Assembly (NCBI RefSeq): GCF_900104695.1
Contig: NZ_FNSW01000001.1
Span: 3,342,001 to 3,406,000, forward strand
Source of the DNA: Paenibacillus sp. GP183
Lineage (GTDB): Bacteria; Bacillota; Bacilli; Paenibacillales; NBRC-103111
DNA: 64,000 nucleotides
Direction: 5' to 3'
Position 1 is the stretch's first letter. Every line of letters starts with the position of its first letter. The notes below the pieces were generated by a model, which saw only the letters and a program-made list of their open reading frames with translations, was not told where the DNA came from and searched no databases. The translations under genes were made by a program, and so were the position numbers. Shown here in pieces: positions 36,376-45,028 of this stretch.

Positions 36376-36467
36376 GCAAAAAACCACCGCAATCCCATAC
36401 GACAGGTTCACAAGGAACTCTGATTCGAATGGTTTCACGGCGGTTAGTCTCCGGCAGGTTCGCTGCC
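36376..36467 (-). promoter_or_regulatory. Structured leader of fdhD with terminator-like end
   Basis: In the mRNA a GGCAG/CTGCC hairpin is followed by AACCGCCG, which pairs over ~48 nt with CGGTGGTT and then six T. Smaller hairpins (GTTC/GAAC, palindrome ATTCGAAT) sit in the loop. This could be a riboswitch or protein-controlled terminator. It matches no class that I can identify. Confidence 0.45.
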
Positions 36468-36575
36468 AAGTGCCAACTGCACAGTTAATTTATATTCTTC
36501 GTTATTCCGGATGGGAATACCCTTATCTTAGCAATAAAGCGTCTCCATGACAAAGGAAATTTGTGATTTAACGCC

Positions 36576-36905
36576 TTACATTTCCGATCTTCTAATGATA
36601 TGCTTCGTACCCCAATCATGCATAGCAACCAAAATCGGCTTCAGTGTCATTCCATACTCAGTTATGGAATACTCCACTTTCGGCGGGACCTCGGGATATA
36701 CCTTCCGGCTGATAAATCCTTCCTCCTCTAGGTCACGCAATTGACTTGTGAGCATTTTGGGGGTAATACCTACAAGTGCTTTTTTAAATTCGCCGTATCG
36801 CATTGTACCCTCCGACATGAGATACAACAAAATAATAGGCTTCCATTTCCCCACTAAGATTGAAAGAGCGTCTTGTATTTGACAATACTGAGGTTTAATT
36901 ATCAT
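36576..36905 (-). CDS. HxlR-family transcriptional regulator
   Basis: 109 residues from the ATG at 36905 (TTGGAGG upstream). A winged helix covering the whole protein, with the HxlR signature CQIQDALSILVGKWKPIILLYL and ITPKMLTSQLRDLEEEGFISRKVY. It has only one early Cys (CQIQD), the usual redox- or electrophile-sensing position of this family. Divergent from an LLM monooxygenase operon, which it very likely controls through the palindrome at 36918-36937. Confidence 0.88.
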   Translation of the reverse strand: MIIKPQYCQIQDALSILVGKWKPIILLYLMSEGTMRYGEFKKALVGITPKMLTSQLRDLEEEGFISRKVYPEVPPKVEYSITEYGMTLKPILVAMHDWGTKHIIRRSEM

Positions 36906-36917
36906 TGTATCCTCCAA

Positions 36918-36937
36918 TAGTATCATTTTGTATACTA
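36918..36937. promoter_or_regulatory. HxlR operator candidate
   Basis: TAGTATCATTTTGTATACTA: perfect 6-bp arms around 8 bp, 12 bp upstream of hxlR and within the shared promoter region. Two overlapping TATAAT boxes at 36981-36992 may serve the divergent operon. Confidence 0.6.
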
Positions 36938-37085
36938 TATCTCATTGAAGTGCGTACTTACTACTGTCGTCATTACATCTTATAATTATAATACAACATG
37001 TAAAACATTTGAACCTAGTTGCGCAAGCGAAGGTATTAAATTGGGCACATCGAGTACACTAAAAAACAAAGCAAAGGTGAGATAA

Positions 37086-38162
37086 ATGGAAAAATACAGG
37101 ATTGATCCAAATAAAGGTTTGGAATTCGGGATTTACACGTTAGGAGACCATATTCCTAATCCCTACACTGGAAAGCGTATTTCCGCCGAGCAGCGAATTC
37201 ATGAAATCATTGAATTGGCTAAGTTGGCTGAGCAAGCAGGTATTGACTTTTTTAGTGTGGGTGAAAGTCATCAGGAGTATTTTACAACTCAGGCTCATTC
37301 TGTTGTTTTGGCAGCGATCGCTCAAGCCACAGAAAAAATTAAAATCGGAAGCTCCTCCACGATTATAAGCACATCTGATCCCGTTCGGGTGTATGAGGAT
37401 TTCGCAACAATTGATTTGATTTCCAATGGTCGAGCGGAAATCGTTGCCGGTCGCGCTTCCCGTATTGGACTATTTAAATTATTGGGTTATGATATTCAGG
37501 ACTATGAGGAACTGTTTGAAGAAAAATTCGAATTGTTGATTCAGCTAAATGAAGAAGAAGTCATTACGTGGAAAGGACAATTTCGACCACCGTTAAACAA
37601 TGTTCGGATTTATCCAAGACCAAAAAACGGCTCGCTGCCGATTTGGCGTGCAGTCGGCGGTACACCTGCAAGTGCCATAAAAGCTGGTTATGCTGGTGTG
37701 CCAATGATGCTCGCTACGTTGGGCGGTCCTGCTATGGTCTTTAAAAGAGCAATTGATGCTTACAGGGAAGCCGCCAAAATGAAGGGTTTCATCCCATCCA
37801 CTCTTCCGGTTGGAACAACAGGCTTTTTCTATGCGGCTGAAACAACGCAAGAAGCACTGAAGGAGTATTATCCTCACATTAATGAAGGAATGAAGGTAAC
37901 GAACGGTCAAGGATTTGCGAAACAATTATGGGCACAAGGTGCTGATACCGGTAATGTCATGAATGTCGGCAGTCCACAGCAAATAATTGAAAAAATTCTT
38001 TATCAGCATGAACTATTTGGTCATCAGCGTTATCTCGCGCAAATGGATTTCGGTGGAGTGCCCTTCGATAAATTAGCAAAGAACATCGAGATTATCGGTA
38101 CAGAAATCTTACCAGCTGTCCGAAAGTACACGGCAACAAAACAGGAGGCTGAACAAAATTGA
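37086..38162 (+). CDS. LLM-class flavin-dependent monooxygenase
   Basis: 358 residues, bacterial luciferase-like TIM barrel. FFSVGESHQEYF, IKIGSSSTIISTSDPVRVYEDFATIDLISNGR and the glycine-rich VAGRASR are diagnostic of the FMNH2-using LLM family. It oxidises an unknown organic substrate with reduced FMN. AAAGGTGAG precedes the ATG. It overlaps by four bases (TTGA) the gene for an FMN reductase, its probable flavin supplier. The cluster is more AT-rich than its neighbours, a possible sign of transfer. Confidence 0.87.
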   Translation: MEKYRIDPNKGLEFGIYTLGDHIPNPYTGKRISAEQRIHEIIELAKLAEQAGIDFFSVGESHQEYFTTQAHSVVLAAIAQATEKIKIGSSSTIISTSDPVRVYEDFATIDLISNGRAEIVAGRASRIGLFKLLGYDIQDYEELFEEKFELLIQLNEEEVITWKGQFRPPLNNVRIYPRPKNGSLPIWRAVGGTPASAIKAGYAGVPMMLATLGGPAMVFKRAIDAYREAAKMKGFIPSTLPVGTTGFFYAAETTQEALKEYYPHINEGMKVTNGQGFAKQLWAQGADTGNVMNVGSPQQIIEKILYQHELFGHQRYLAQMDFGGVPFDKLAKNIEIIGTEILPAVRKYTATKQEAEQN

Positions 38163-38725
38163 AAATGGTTCTCCTATCCGGTTCACACGTGGGATCAAAA
38201 ACAAGAACAGCGATGAACTACGCACAAAAAGTTCTCGCTGAAAAATACCCGGATGTTGAAACGACATTAATTGATTTAGGCGAATATAATGTCGAATTTA
38301 GTGATGGGCGGAATTACCTGGAATATGAGGGCGATACGGGTGTTGTGACAAATAGCATTATGGAAGCAGATGCCATTTTGATTGGAACACCTATTTTTCA
38401 AGCATCGATTCCAGGTACATTAAAGAACATCTTTGACTTGCTCCCAATAAACGCTTTTCGGGATAAAGTTGCAAGCATGATCGTGACCGCAGGTTCGTCT
38501 AAACACTACTTGATAGCAGAACATCAGTTGAAGCCGATTTTAGCTTATATGAAAGCACAGATCGTTCAGACCTACGTATTTATCGAAGAAAAGGATTTCC
38601 ATCGTAAAGAAATTGTCAATGATGATGCCCTCTTTCGAATTCAGCGTCTCATTGAGGATACCGTTTTGTTAACGAAAACCTATAAGAAGCTTCGCGAAGA
38701 GTATGAAGCAGAATACGGTTTTTAA
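38159..38725 (+). CDS. NADPH-dependent FMN reductase
   Basis: 188 residues, flavodoxin-like. The FMN phosphate loop is SGSHVGSKTRTA (~residue 8) and GTPIFQASIPGTLKNIFDLLP (~77-97) is the family signature. Supplies FMNH2 to the upstream monooxygenase. TTG start at 38159 favoured: AGGAGG lies 10 nt upstream, versus 16 nt for the ATG at 38165. Translational coupling through the TTGA overlap. Confidence 0.87.
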   Translation: MKMVLLSGSHVGSKTRTAMNYAQKVLAEKYPDVETTLIDLGEYNVEFSDGRNYLEYEGDTGVVTNSIMEADAILIGTPIFQASIPGTLKNIFDLLPINAFRDKVASMIVTAGSSKHYLIAEHQLKPILAYMKAQIVQTYVFIEEKDFHRKEIVNDDALFRIQRLIEDTVLLTKTYKKLREEYEAEYGF

Positions 38726-38745
38726 TCAAGGGGGATTAAAGCAAC

Positions 38746-39933
38746 ATGAAAAAAAACGTTCTACTGATGGTTATAGCATTATTTATTGCCTCACTTAATT
38801 TACGCCCTGCGATTAACTCGATTGCCCCGTTACTCGGAAACATTAATGCAGAACTTGGAATGAGTGCAGCCGTTGCTAGCTTGTTAACCTCGATTCCAGT
38901 ACTGTGCATGGGAATTTTCCCCTCGATTGCCATTAAAGCGAGCGGTAAATGGGGACTTGAACGGATTATTGGATTGTCCCTGCTTGTTATTGGAGTTGGT
39001 ACCGTTATTCGTTTGTTCACTCATTCGGTAACCCTTCTGCTCATCACAGCTTTGATTGCAGGAGTCGGTATTGCAATGATAGGTCCGCTGTTGTCCGGTT
39101 TCATAAAACTGCATTTTCCAAAACACGTTCCGTCAATGATTGCGGTATACACAGTTGCGCTTACGTTGGGTGCTGCCATGAGTTCTTCGCTTTCAATACC
39201 ATTACAGGAAATCTTCCATTCCTGGCAAGGCTCCCTTGCATTCTGGGCCATTATTGCATTCATCGCTGCTATTATTTGGTGGTTGTTCGTCAATCTGCAA
39301 GTGAAAAAGTCGGCTCACACTGAATCCGGAGCCATGAAATCCAAATTGCCATGGGGGAGTGGTAAAGCTTGGATAATCACCTTGTCCTTTGGTCTAATGG
39401 CCATATTATTCTACTCGTTTACTGCTTGGCTTCCTCAAATTATCCAAGGCATGGGATACACGAAATCTTACGCGGCAAATGCTTTAACCATATTTGTAGC
39501 TATTCAAATTCCTGTAAGTTTGGTCCTCCCTATCGTGTTGAAGAAATTTCCATCCCGCCGCTTGTGGTTGGTTATCGAATCCTTGATCGAGCTGCTAGGT
39601 CTGATCTTACTTGTATTCAAAGTTGAACCATGGTTGGCTTCTGCATTTATTGGAATTGGGGCAGCCGGATTGTTTTCCTTAAACCTGCTTCTTCCAATCG
39701 AAGCTACTGGTAACCACCATGAAGCTGCTGCCTGGTCAGCGAAGGCACAATCTGTCGGTTATGTGATTGGTGCGGCTGGACCAATCATGTTGGGCTGGAT
39801 TCATGATGCTACCAACAGCTTTACTTCTGCCGTTTTTGCAATGATTTTCATAACCCTACTGATGATTATTGTTCAAATTGCAGCAACCGCAAAAACACGC
39901 AACCCGATGGATAGGGTAAAAAAAGCAATTTAA
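38746..39933 (+). CDS. MFS transporter, CynX/NimT type
   Basis: 395 residues, twelve membrane segments. The N-terminus IASLNLRPAINSIAPLLGNINAELG matches the CynX/NimT family (cyanate or nitroimidazole transport). It starts 20 nt after the FMN reductase gene and closes the operon. It probably imports the substrate or exports the product of the monooxygenase pair; the compound is unknown. Confidence 0.84.
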   Translation: MKKNVLLMVIALFIASLNLRPAINSIAPLLGNINAELGMSAAVASLLTSIPVLCMGIFPSIAIKASGKWGLERIIGLSLLVIGVGTVIRLFTHSVTLLLITALIAGVGIAMIGPLLSGFIKLHFPKHVPSMIAVYTVALTLGAAMSSSLSIPLQEIFHSWQGSLAFWAIIAFIAAIIWWLFVNLQVKKSAHTESGAMKSKLPWGSGKAWIITLSFGLMAILFYSFTAWLPQIIQGMGYTKSYAANALTIFVAIQIPVSLVLPIVLKKFPSRRLWLVIESLIELLGLILLVFKVEPWLASAFIGIGAAGLFSLNLLLPIEATGNHHEAAAWSAKAQSVGYVIGAAGPIMLGWIHDATNSFTSAVFAMIFITLLMIIVQIAATAKTRNPMDRVKKAI

Positions 39934-39996
39934 CGATGTGGTTAAAAGGCACCCTTGCCTTACAAGCATTTAGAAACTCTGGGGGGAAAACTCGGA

Positions 39997-40857
39997 TTAA
40001 AACAAATCCAGCTGCCGAGGGGCCAACCCCTCATAATCTATGCCAAGCATGGCCATCAATTGCTTGGCATTACCCGCAGCATCGCCGCCGGAGTTATTAT
40101 TGAAGATCACAAAAACATCCTTAACCTGCTTTTGCAAAAGTTCCAATCGTTCCTTCCACTCCATCAGCTCTTCAGTGCTGTAACGATACAGGTATCTGAC
40201 TTCGCGCCAATTATCTCTGCCCTTTTGAGTCCATCCACTCACGTTTCTTCCATGAAAACGAACGATTACTGCATCCGTATGTGTGGATTCGAGCACGATT
40301 GGAACGGAACCCATCCCGGCTTGAGGTTCATCGCAGATACTGTGTATCCAACCCTCCTGCTTCATAAAAGACAGGGTTCGTTCCCGCATGTCCCCTTCAA
40401 ACCAGCTTTGATGCCGGAATTCCAGTGCCAGCGAAATCTCCTTCCCATTTCCCTTGGTTGAAATAGACTCCATTCTTTCCTTTGCTTCACGGAGATTCTC
40501 TACATTCTCTTTGCTGCATTCAAACCAGGGAGGGTACTGAAAAAGCACGGCCAACAGCTTGCCGGTTTCCAGGAGCGGCTGGATCGAGGAAACAAAGTCC
40601 TTGAACATTTGTCCATCATTGGCAAAAGGCTGTCCGCCCCGTAAATGGCCTGTCATCCCCTGATAAGCTTTGACCACAAATTTAAAGCCTTCAGGCGTCT
40701 CCTCGTTCCATTTGCGCATATTTCTTTCCGGCTGAATCGCATAAAAAGAGCTGTCCAGCTCAACAATAGGAAAATGCCCGGTATAAGTTGTCAGCTTGCC
40801 TCTGCCGCTTTCTCCCAAATGATGATCACCCCAGCCGGCCAAACCGATATAGATCAT
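39997..40857 (-). CDS. DUF72 family protein
   Basis: 286 residues, TIM-barrel-like. The start YIGLAGWGDHH and phrases VELDSSFYAIQPERNMRKW, FKFVVKAYQGMTGHLR and LALEFRHQSWF are typical of DUF72 (YunF group). Length is normal. Function unknown; convergent with the MFS gene. Downstream and upstream regions carry no clear operon partner. Confidence 0.83.
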   Translation of the reverse strand: MIYIGLAGWGDHHLGESGRGKLTTYTGHFPIVELDSSFYAIQPERNMRKWNEETPEGFKFVVKAYQGMTGHLRGGQPFANDGQMFKDFVSSIQPLLETGKLLAVLFQYPPWFECSKENVENLREAKERMESISTKGNGKEISLALEFRHQSWFEGDMRERTLSFMKQEGWIHSICDEPQAGMGSVPIVLESTHTDAVIVRFHGRNVSGWTQKGRDNWREVRYLYRYSTEELMEWKERLELLQKQVKDVFVIFNNNSGGDAAGNAKQLMAMLGIDYEGLAPRQLDLF

Positions 40858-40892
40858 TTTAAAACCTTCCTTTTTGCTCTCATTACCTCTAT

Positions 40893-41003
40893 GATAGCGA
40901 AGCGCTATAACCCTTACAAGGCATTGCTTTTAGCTCATGTTTGGAGCGGCTTCCCTCCCATGTTAAAAAGCGAGCTGCGGCTGTAATCGTTTCACTCCTG
41001 AAT
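40893..41003 (+). repeat. 111-bp direct repeat, copy 1
   Basis: Matches 44855-44965 in the same orientation with five mismatches (~95%). It begins GATAGCGAAGCG and ends GTTTCACTCCTGAAT. It sits in the promoter region of the DUF72 gene, which is on the opposite strand. Confidence 0.9.
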
Positions 41004-41082
41004 TGTCTGTGGAGTATACCACTCAAGAAAAATTAAGTAGAAGAGGTAATTTTAAAACGACTGGTCCCCGTATTTATCAGAA

Positions 41083-41114
41083 CCGCGGATGATGAAACGT
41101 ATCCGCGGCTTTTG
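41083..41114. terminator. Hairpin terminator between opuCC and DUF72 genes
   Basis: Perfect CCGCGGAT / ATCCGCGG stem with a 10-nt loop. Located 30 bp past the opuCC stop; the better T tract is on the plus side (CTTTTG). Confidence 0.6.
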
Positions 41115-41144
41115 TATCTTGGGTTCCAACTATTGCTATACAGT

Positions 41145-42029
41145 CTACTTCAGTATCCCCTTTTGTTTTAAAAAATCGCGGGCGACGGTTTCCTCCTTCA
41201 AGCCTTCTGTATCGACTTTCGCGTTCAGCGCTTGCATGTCTTTTTCCGTCAACTGACCTTCGAGTTTGCCAAGGGCTGTCTTGATCTCCGGATGCTTGGA
41301 TAAGATATCATCGCGGACAAGCGGCCCCGCGTCATATGGCGGAAAGAAGGCTTTATCGTCTTCCAATACGACAAGATTATTTACTTTTATCTGACCGTCC
41401 GTCGAGAAGGCATCGATAACGTCAACCTGCTTATCGGTCAAAGAGCGATACATGATGCCGTGATCCATGCCTTTGACATCCTTGAAATTCATCCCATATG
41501 CTTTCTGTAGTCCGGGATAACCATCCGGCCGGTCTTTAAATTCAAACTCACAGCCCAACAGCAATGACCCGGACACTTTTACAAGGTCGCTGAAGGTTTT
41601 TAATTGGAATTTGTCCGCCGTTTCTTTGGTAACGGCCAACGTATAGGTATTATTGAAGCCGAACTTATTGGAAAACACAAGATGGTCACGTTTGAGCAGA
41701 TCTTGTGTTTTTTTAAGAGTTTCCTCGGAATTGCCCGTTTTTTCCTGATAATAATTGGCCGTTATCGTGCCGGTATAGTCCGGATATAACTGAATGTCGT
41801 TATTCAAAAGGGCCTTCCATGCCACGTTGGAGCCGCCTAAATTCACTTTACGGTTTACTTTCAGGCTGGTATCTTGTTCGATAATGTCAGCCATCATATG
41901 GGCCAGAATGATATTCTCCGTGAAATTTTTCGAGCCGACTGTTATGACCTCTTTACTCTTACCCGTACTGCATCCAACAAGAGCTGTTATTAAAATCATC
42001 GATAGACAAGTTACAATCCATTTTTTCAT
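41145..42029 (-). CDS. opuCC: Osmoprotectant ABC transporter substrate-binding lipoprotein
   Basis: 294 residues. Lipobox ALVGC (Cys 20), then the OpuAC/OsmF-type domain with VGSKNFTENIILAHMMADII and YPDYTGTITANYYQ. Binds glycine betaine, carnitine, choline or similar. Third gene of a three-gene unit (ATPase, permease, binding protein); unlike B. subtilis opuC there is no second permease gene, so the permease is presumably a homodimer. GGGAGGAC precedes the ATG. Confidence 0.88.
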   Translation of the reverse strand: MKKWIVTCLSMILITALVGCSTGKSKEVITVGSKNFTENIILAHMMADIIEQDTSLKVNRKVNLGGSNVAWKALLNNDIQLYPDYTGTITANYYQEKTGNSEETLKKTQDLLKRDHLVFSNKFGFNNTYTLAVTKETADKFQLKTFSDLVKVSGSLLLGCEFEFKDRPDGYPGLQKAYGMNFKDVKGMDHGIMYRSLTDKQVDVIDAFSTDGQIKVNNLVVLEDDKAFFPPYDAGPLVRDDILSKHPEIKTALGKLEGQLTEKDMQALNAKVDTEGLKEETVARDFLKQKGILK

Positions 42030-42056
42030 TTTTTTCTTAGTCCTCCCAACCGATCT

Positions 42057-42710
42057 TTAAATTTTCAACCCCCTCGGTTTCGTCAACTTCTCCATGAACC
42101 CCAATAAGAAATCAAGAACCAAGGCTAAACCTGCTGCCGGCAGTGCACCGAGGAGCACCAAGGCGTCAATATTTCGAGTGATGCCCAGGAATATAAAATC
42201 GCCTAACCCCCCTGCTCCTATAAAAGCCGCCAATGTGGCGGTACCCACATTGATAACAGTAGCGGTACGAATACCGGCCATGATAACGGAAAGGGCAAGC
42301 GGCAGTTCGACTTTAAACAGAATCTGCAAGTTCGTAAGTCCCATCCCCTGTGCGGATTCAATAATGGCTCGGTCCACATCCTGTATTCCCGTATAGGTGT
42401 TTCGGACGATCGGTAATAGAGAATACAAAAATAATGCCGCAATGGCCGTTTTCATCCCAATCCCAAAGATAGGAATCATAAAGCCTAGCAAGGCGAGGCT
42501 GGGGATCGTCTGTAAAATGCCGGCCCCGCCCAGAATCCAGGTTTTCAAATAAGGCAGACGTGTAATTGCAACGCCAAGCGGGATACTGACTATAATTGCG
42601 ATGGCCATGGAGATGATGACGAGCTCGATATGCTGGAACGCAGCGTACCAAAGGTCATTACCGCGCATATCGAACTGTTTGACAAGCTGCTCCCATAAAC
42701 TTTGGTTCAT
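42057..42710 (-). CDS. opuCB: Osmoprotectant ABC transporter permease
   Basis: 217 residues from the ATG at 42710 (GGAAGGAAG upstream), five to six membrane helices, with the ABC permease EAA-like loop around AIIESAQGMGLTNLQILFKVELPLALSVIMAGI. Stop and start overlap as TGATG with the ATPase gene, a sign of translational coupling. Confidence 0.88.
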   Translation of the reverse strand: MNQSLWEQLVKQFDMRGNDLWYAAFQHIELVIISMAIAIIVSIPLGVAITRLPYLKTWILGGAGILQTIPSLALLGFMIPIFGIGMKTAIAALFLYSLLPIVRNTYTGIQDVDRAIIESAQGMGLTNLQILFKVELPLALSVIMAGIRTATVINVGTATLAAFIGAGGLGDFIFLGITRNIDALVLLGALPAAGLALVLDFLLGFMEKLTKPRGLKI

Positions 42711-43837
42711 CAGGCTTCCTTCCTTCCCGCCCAATGGTCCGCAAATACCGTTAACAAGCTTGATCGGGTAACAATGCCAATAATCCTATTGCCATCATCA
42801 ACGACTGGAATAATTCCGAATCTTGCCCCGGTTATTGCGATTAGCGCGTCCTTGGCCGTTGCTGACTCATGCAGGCTGAGGTCTGCCGGCAGGCTGATTT
42901 CCTGGATTGCTTTGATTCCTTCCATTTGAGTTTGGAGATCATAGGCAGAGACAATACCCGCTAGTTTTCCGTCTTCATCGCCTACAAGCAAAGTGTCTGT
43001 TCTCCTTTGCCGCATCAGGGACAGGGCTCTTGCCGGAGAAAGCGAAGGCAGGGCAGTCGCCGGATTTTCACGCATAATCTCCTTGATGGAAATAAAGTCC
43101 GGATTCTGATATATCCGGTTTTTTCCAATGAACGTTTCTACAAAACCATGAGCCGGCTCTCGAAGCAATTTCTCCGGAGTATCCAGCTGAAGCAAAGTGC
43201 CTTCCTTCATAACTGCGATTCGGTCAGCTAATTTCAAGGCTTCATCCATGTCATGCGTTACAAAAACGATAGTTTTCCTGACCGTTTTTTGCAGGCGGAG
43301 AAGTTCATCCTGAAGCTGTTCCCGGGTAATCGGATCCAAGGCACCAAAGGGTTCATCCATCAGTACAATCTCTGGATCGACTGCCAGGGCACGGGCAACT
43401 CCAACCCTTTGCAGTTGTCCCCCGGACAGTTCGCGGGGATAGCGATTGGCAAACTGGGCAGGTTCAAGACCAATCATTTTAAGCAGTTCATGAGCGCGTT
43501 CCTTCCTCCTGGCCGGTTTCCAGCCTTTAAGCTGAGGGACCAGGGAAATGTTTTCCTCGATTGTATAGTGGGGGAAAAGTCCGATTTGTTGGATGACATA
43601 GCCGATATTGCGTCGTAATTCCACGACATTTTCTTTGGTGATGTCTTTGCCCCTGATGCTAATGGTTCCTTCCGAGTACGGTATCAAACGGTTGATCATT
43701 TTCATGGTAGTTGTTTTTCCACAGCCACTGGGACCTATGAAGACGATGAGTTCCCCTTCTTTTATTTCAAAATTCATCGAATTAACCGCCCGGAAGCCAT
43801 CGGGATACGTTTTGCTGACATGATCGAATTTAAGCAT
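42710..43837 (-). CDS. opuCA: Osmoprotectant ABC transporter ATPase with CBS pair
   Basis: 375 residues from the ATG at 43837 (GAAGGAGG upstream). ATPase domain (1-240) with GPSGCGKTT, LSGGQLQRVG and VLMDEPFGALDP; C-terminal two CBS domains (~250-370). CBS domains of OpuCA bind c-di-AMP in Staphylococcus and Listeria and shut down uptake, so both this subunit and the adjacent BusR-like regulator could answer to c-di-AMP. Confidence 0.9.
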   Translation of the reverse strand: MLKFDHVSKTYPDGFRAVNSMNFEIKEGELIVFIGPSGCGKTTTMKMINRLIPYSEGTISIRGKDITKENVVELRRNIGYVIQQIGLFPHYTIEENISLVPQLKGWKPARRKERAHELLKMIGLEPAQFANRYPRELSGGQLQRVGVARALAVDPEIVLMDEPFGALDPITREQLQDELLRLQKTVRKTIVFVTHDMDEALKLADRIAVMKEGTLLQLDTPEKLLREPAHGFVETFIGKNRIYQNPDFISIKEIMRENPATALPSLSPARALSLMRQRRTDTLLVGDEDGKLAGIVSAYDLQTQMEGIKAIQEISLPADLSLHESATAKDALIAITGARFGIIPVVDDGNRIIGIVTRSSLLTVFADHWAGRKEA

Positions 43838-43937
43838 GCCTGACCTCCTTCTCATCTTTTTTGATGAACATTTTGTTCAATCCACCTTATCGAGAAAGCA
43901 GCTGAGATTAAGCCGAAGGATGAATTGAATATTACAT

Positions 43938-43967
43938 ACTATAGCAAATGAACACAAAAGATGACAA
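43938..43967 (-). promoter_or_regulatory. Promoter of the opuC operon
   Basis: On the minus strand TTGTCA (43962-43967), 18 bp, TATAGT (43938-43943). ~100 bp before opuCA. Confidence 0.7.
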
Positions 43968-43990
43968 CTTTATTTTAATTTAAGAGTTGT
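43964..43990. promoter_or_regulatory. Possible operator at opuC promoter
   Basis: Inverted repeat ACAACT-N15-AGTTGT overlapping the -35 box. The adjacent busR-like gene makes a repressor site plausible. Confidence 0.4.
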
Positions 43991-44025
43991 TTGTATAAAT
44001 ATGGAAGCTATTTCTCGAGGAAAAT

Positions 44026-44068
44026 AAAAGGGACTGCCCGGCATAAAAATGCCAAAGACAGTCCCTTA
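44026..44068 (-). terminator. Terminator of busR
   Basis: Minus-strand AAGGGACTG-GGCAT / ATGCC-CAGTCCCTT followed by TTATTTT; it separates busR from opuC. Confidence 0.85.
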
Positions 44069-44081
44069 AATTTTTCCTAAA

Positions 44082-44708
44082 TTATTCTTCAGGTCGCCAT
44101 ACATTGATAAAATGATTGGTTCTTTCTTGAACCTGACCGTCACCCACTACAACAAGAACATCGTTCTCTCTGAGAATAACATGGGGGCCTGGAGAAATGG
44201 AGACGTTTGTCCCCCTGCGCAGCGCGACAATGGTCGCTCCTGTATTTTGCCAGAACTGAAGATTTGCTATGGTTTTACCCAATGCTTGAGAATGATCACT
44301 CACCTTGACTTCTATCAGATTATATGGCTTCAGGTTTTGCAATTGATCGGAAGCATTGATAAGCGCATTAATCAGCACCTCAAACTTGCTGTCGATTTCC
44401 TTCTTCTGTATCAACAACTGCTGCAAATCCTGTTTGAGGAAATAAACCGATTTCAGGTAATTATTGCGGGTAATGTAGTCATAAGCATTTTGGTCCGATA
44501 TGATCTCGATCCCTTTTCCTTGTGAAACGGAAACGATGTTCTCATCCTTCAGCAGACCAATTGCTTTGCGAATCGTTTCAGGGGAAACATGGTATTGGCT
44601 TGCCAATAGGGAGCGCCCGGAAATTTTGCTTTGAACAGGAAATTCCCCACTTACAACTCTTTGGGCAATATCAAGCGCTATCGACTTGTATCCGGCCATC
44701 TCTTGCAT
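44082..44708 (-). CDS. busR: GntR-RCK_C regulator, BusR-like
   Basis: 208 residues: an N-terminal GntR winged helix (~8-70, SPETIRKAIGLLKDENIV), a helical linker (~75-120, LKQDLQQLLIQKKEID) and a C-terminal RCK_C/TrkA_C domain (~128-205, SDHSQALGKTIANLQFWQNTGATIVALRRG). This is the BusR architecture; BusR of lactic acid bacteria represses an osmolyte importer when c-di-AMP is bound to RCK_C. Here it is immediately upstream of the opuC operon on the same strand with a terminator between. Operator binding is inferred. Confidence 0.85.
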   Translation of the reverse strand: MQEMAGYKSIALDIAQRVVSGEFPVQSKISGRSLLASQYHVSPETIRKAIGLLKDENIVSVSQGKGIEIISDQNAYDYITRNNYLKSVYFLKQDLQQLLIQKKEIDSKFEVLINALINASDQLQNLKPYNLIEVKVSDHSQALGKTIANLQFWQNTGATIVALRRGTNVSISPGPHVILRENDVLVVVGDGQVQERTNHFINVWRPEE

Positions 44709-44854
44709 TGTTCCTACCCCTTATTTGTACAAATGATTCGTGAAAAAGCTGCGTGACCGCCTTATTGTGTTTACCGTCAATCCTTTTTTAACCATAAAAA
44801 CACTCTTGTATTTTAGCATAAATATGGAGTACAGGGTATATTTTGTTGAAATTT

Positions 44855-44965
44855 GATAGCTAAGCGTTGTAACCCTTACAAGGCATTGCTTTTAGCTCAT
44901 GTTTGGAGCGGCTTCCATCCCCTGTTAAAAAGCGAGCTGCGGCTGTAATCGTTTCACTCCTGAAT
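44855..44965 (+). repeat. 111-bp direct repeat, copy 2
   Basis: Second copy of 40893-41003. It begins GATAGCTAAGCG and its last bases include the -35 part of the promoter of the following stress gene. Confidence 0.9.
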
Positions 44966-44976
44966 GCAAGGGGTAT
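44951..44976 (+). promoter_or_regulatory. Sigma-B-like promoter of the GlsB gene
   Basis: GTTTCA (44951-44956), 14 bp, GGGTAT (44971-44976). This agrees with the general-stress sigma factor pattern (GTTTAA-N12-15-GGGTAT). GlsB/YwzA proteins are sigma-B-dependent in B. subtilis. The sigma factor in this organism is unproven. Confidence 0.5.
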
Positions 44977-45028
44977 TATATACATAGGAACAAGAACATC
45001 ATTATTAATAACAAGGAGCGTGAGTAAC

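Noticed and set aside
36376-36467. Cobalamin riboswitch upstream of fdhD
   Set aside because: A GCCGGAGAC-like stretch recalls the B12 box, but the other conserved riboswitch segments are missing.
40893-41003. Attachment sites (attL/attR) of an integrated element
   Set aside because: No integrase or mobile gene lies between the two 111-bp repeats; the enclosed genes are ordinary osmolyte-transport genes.
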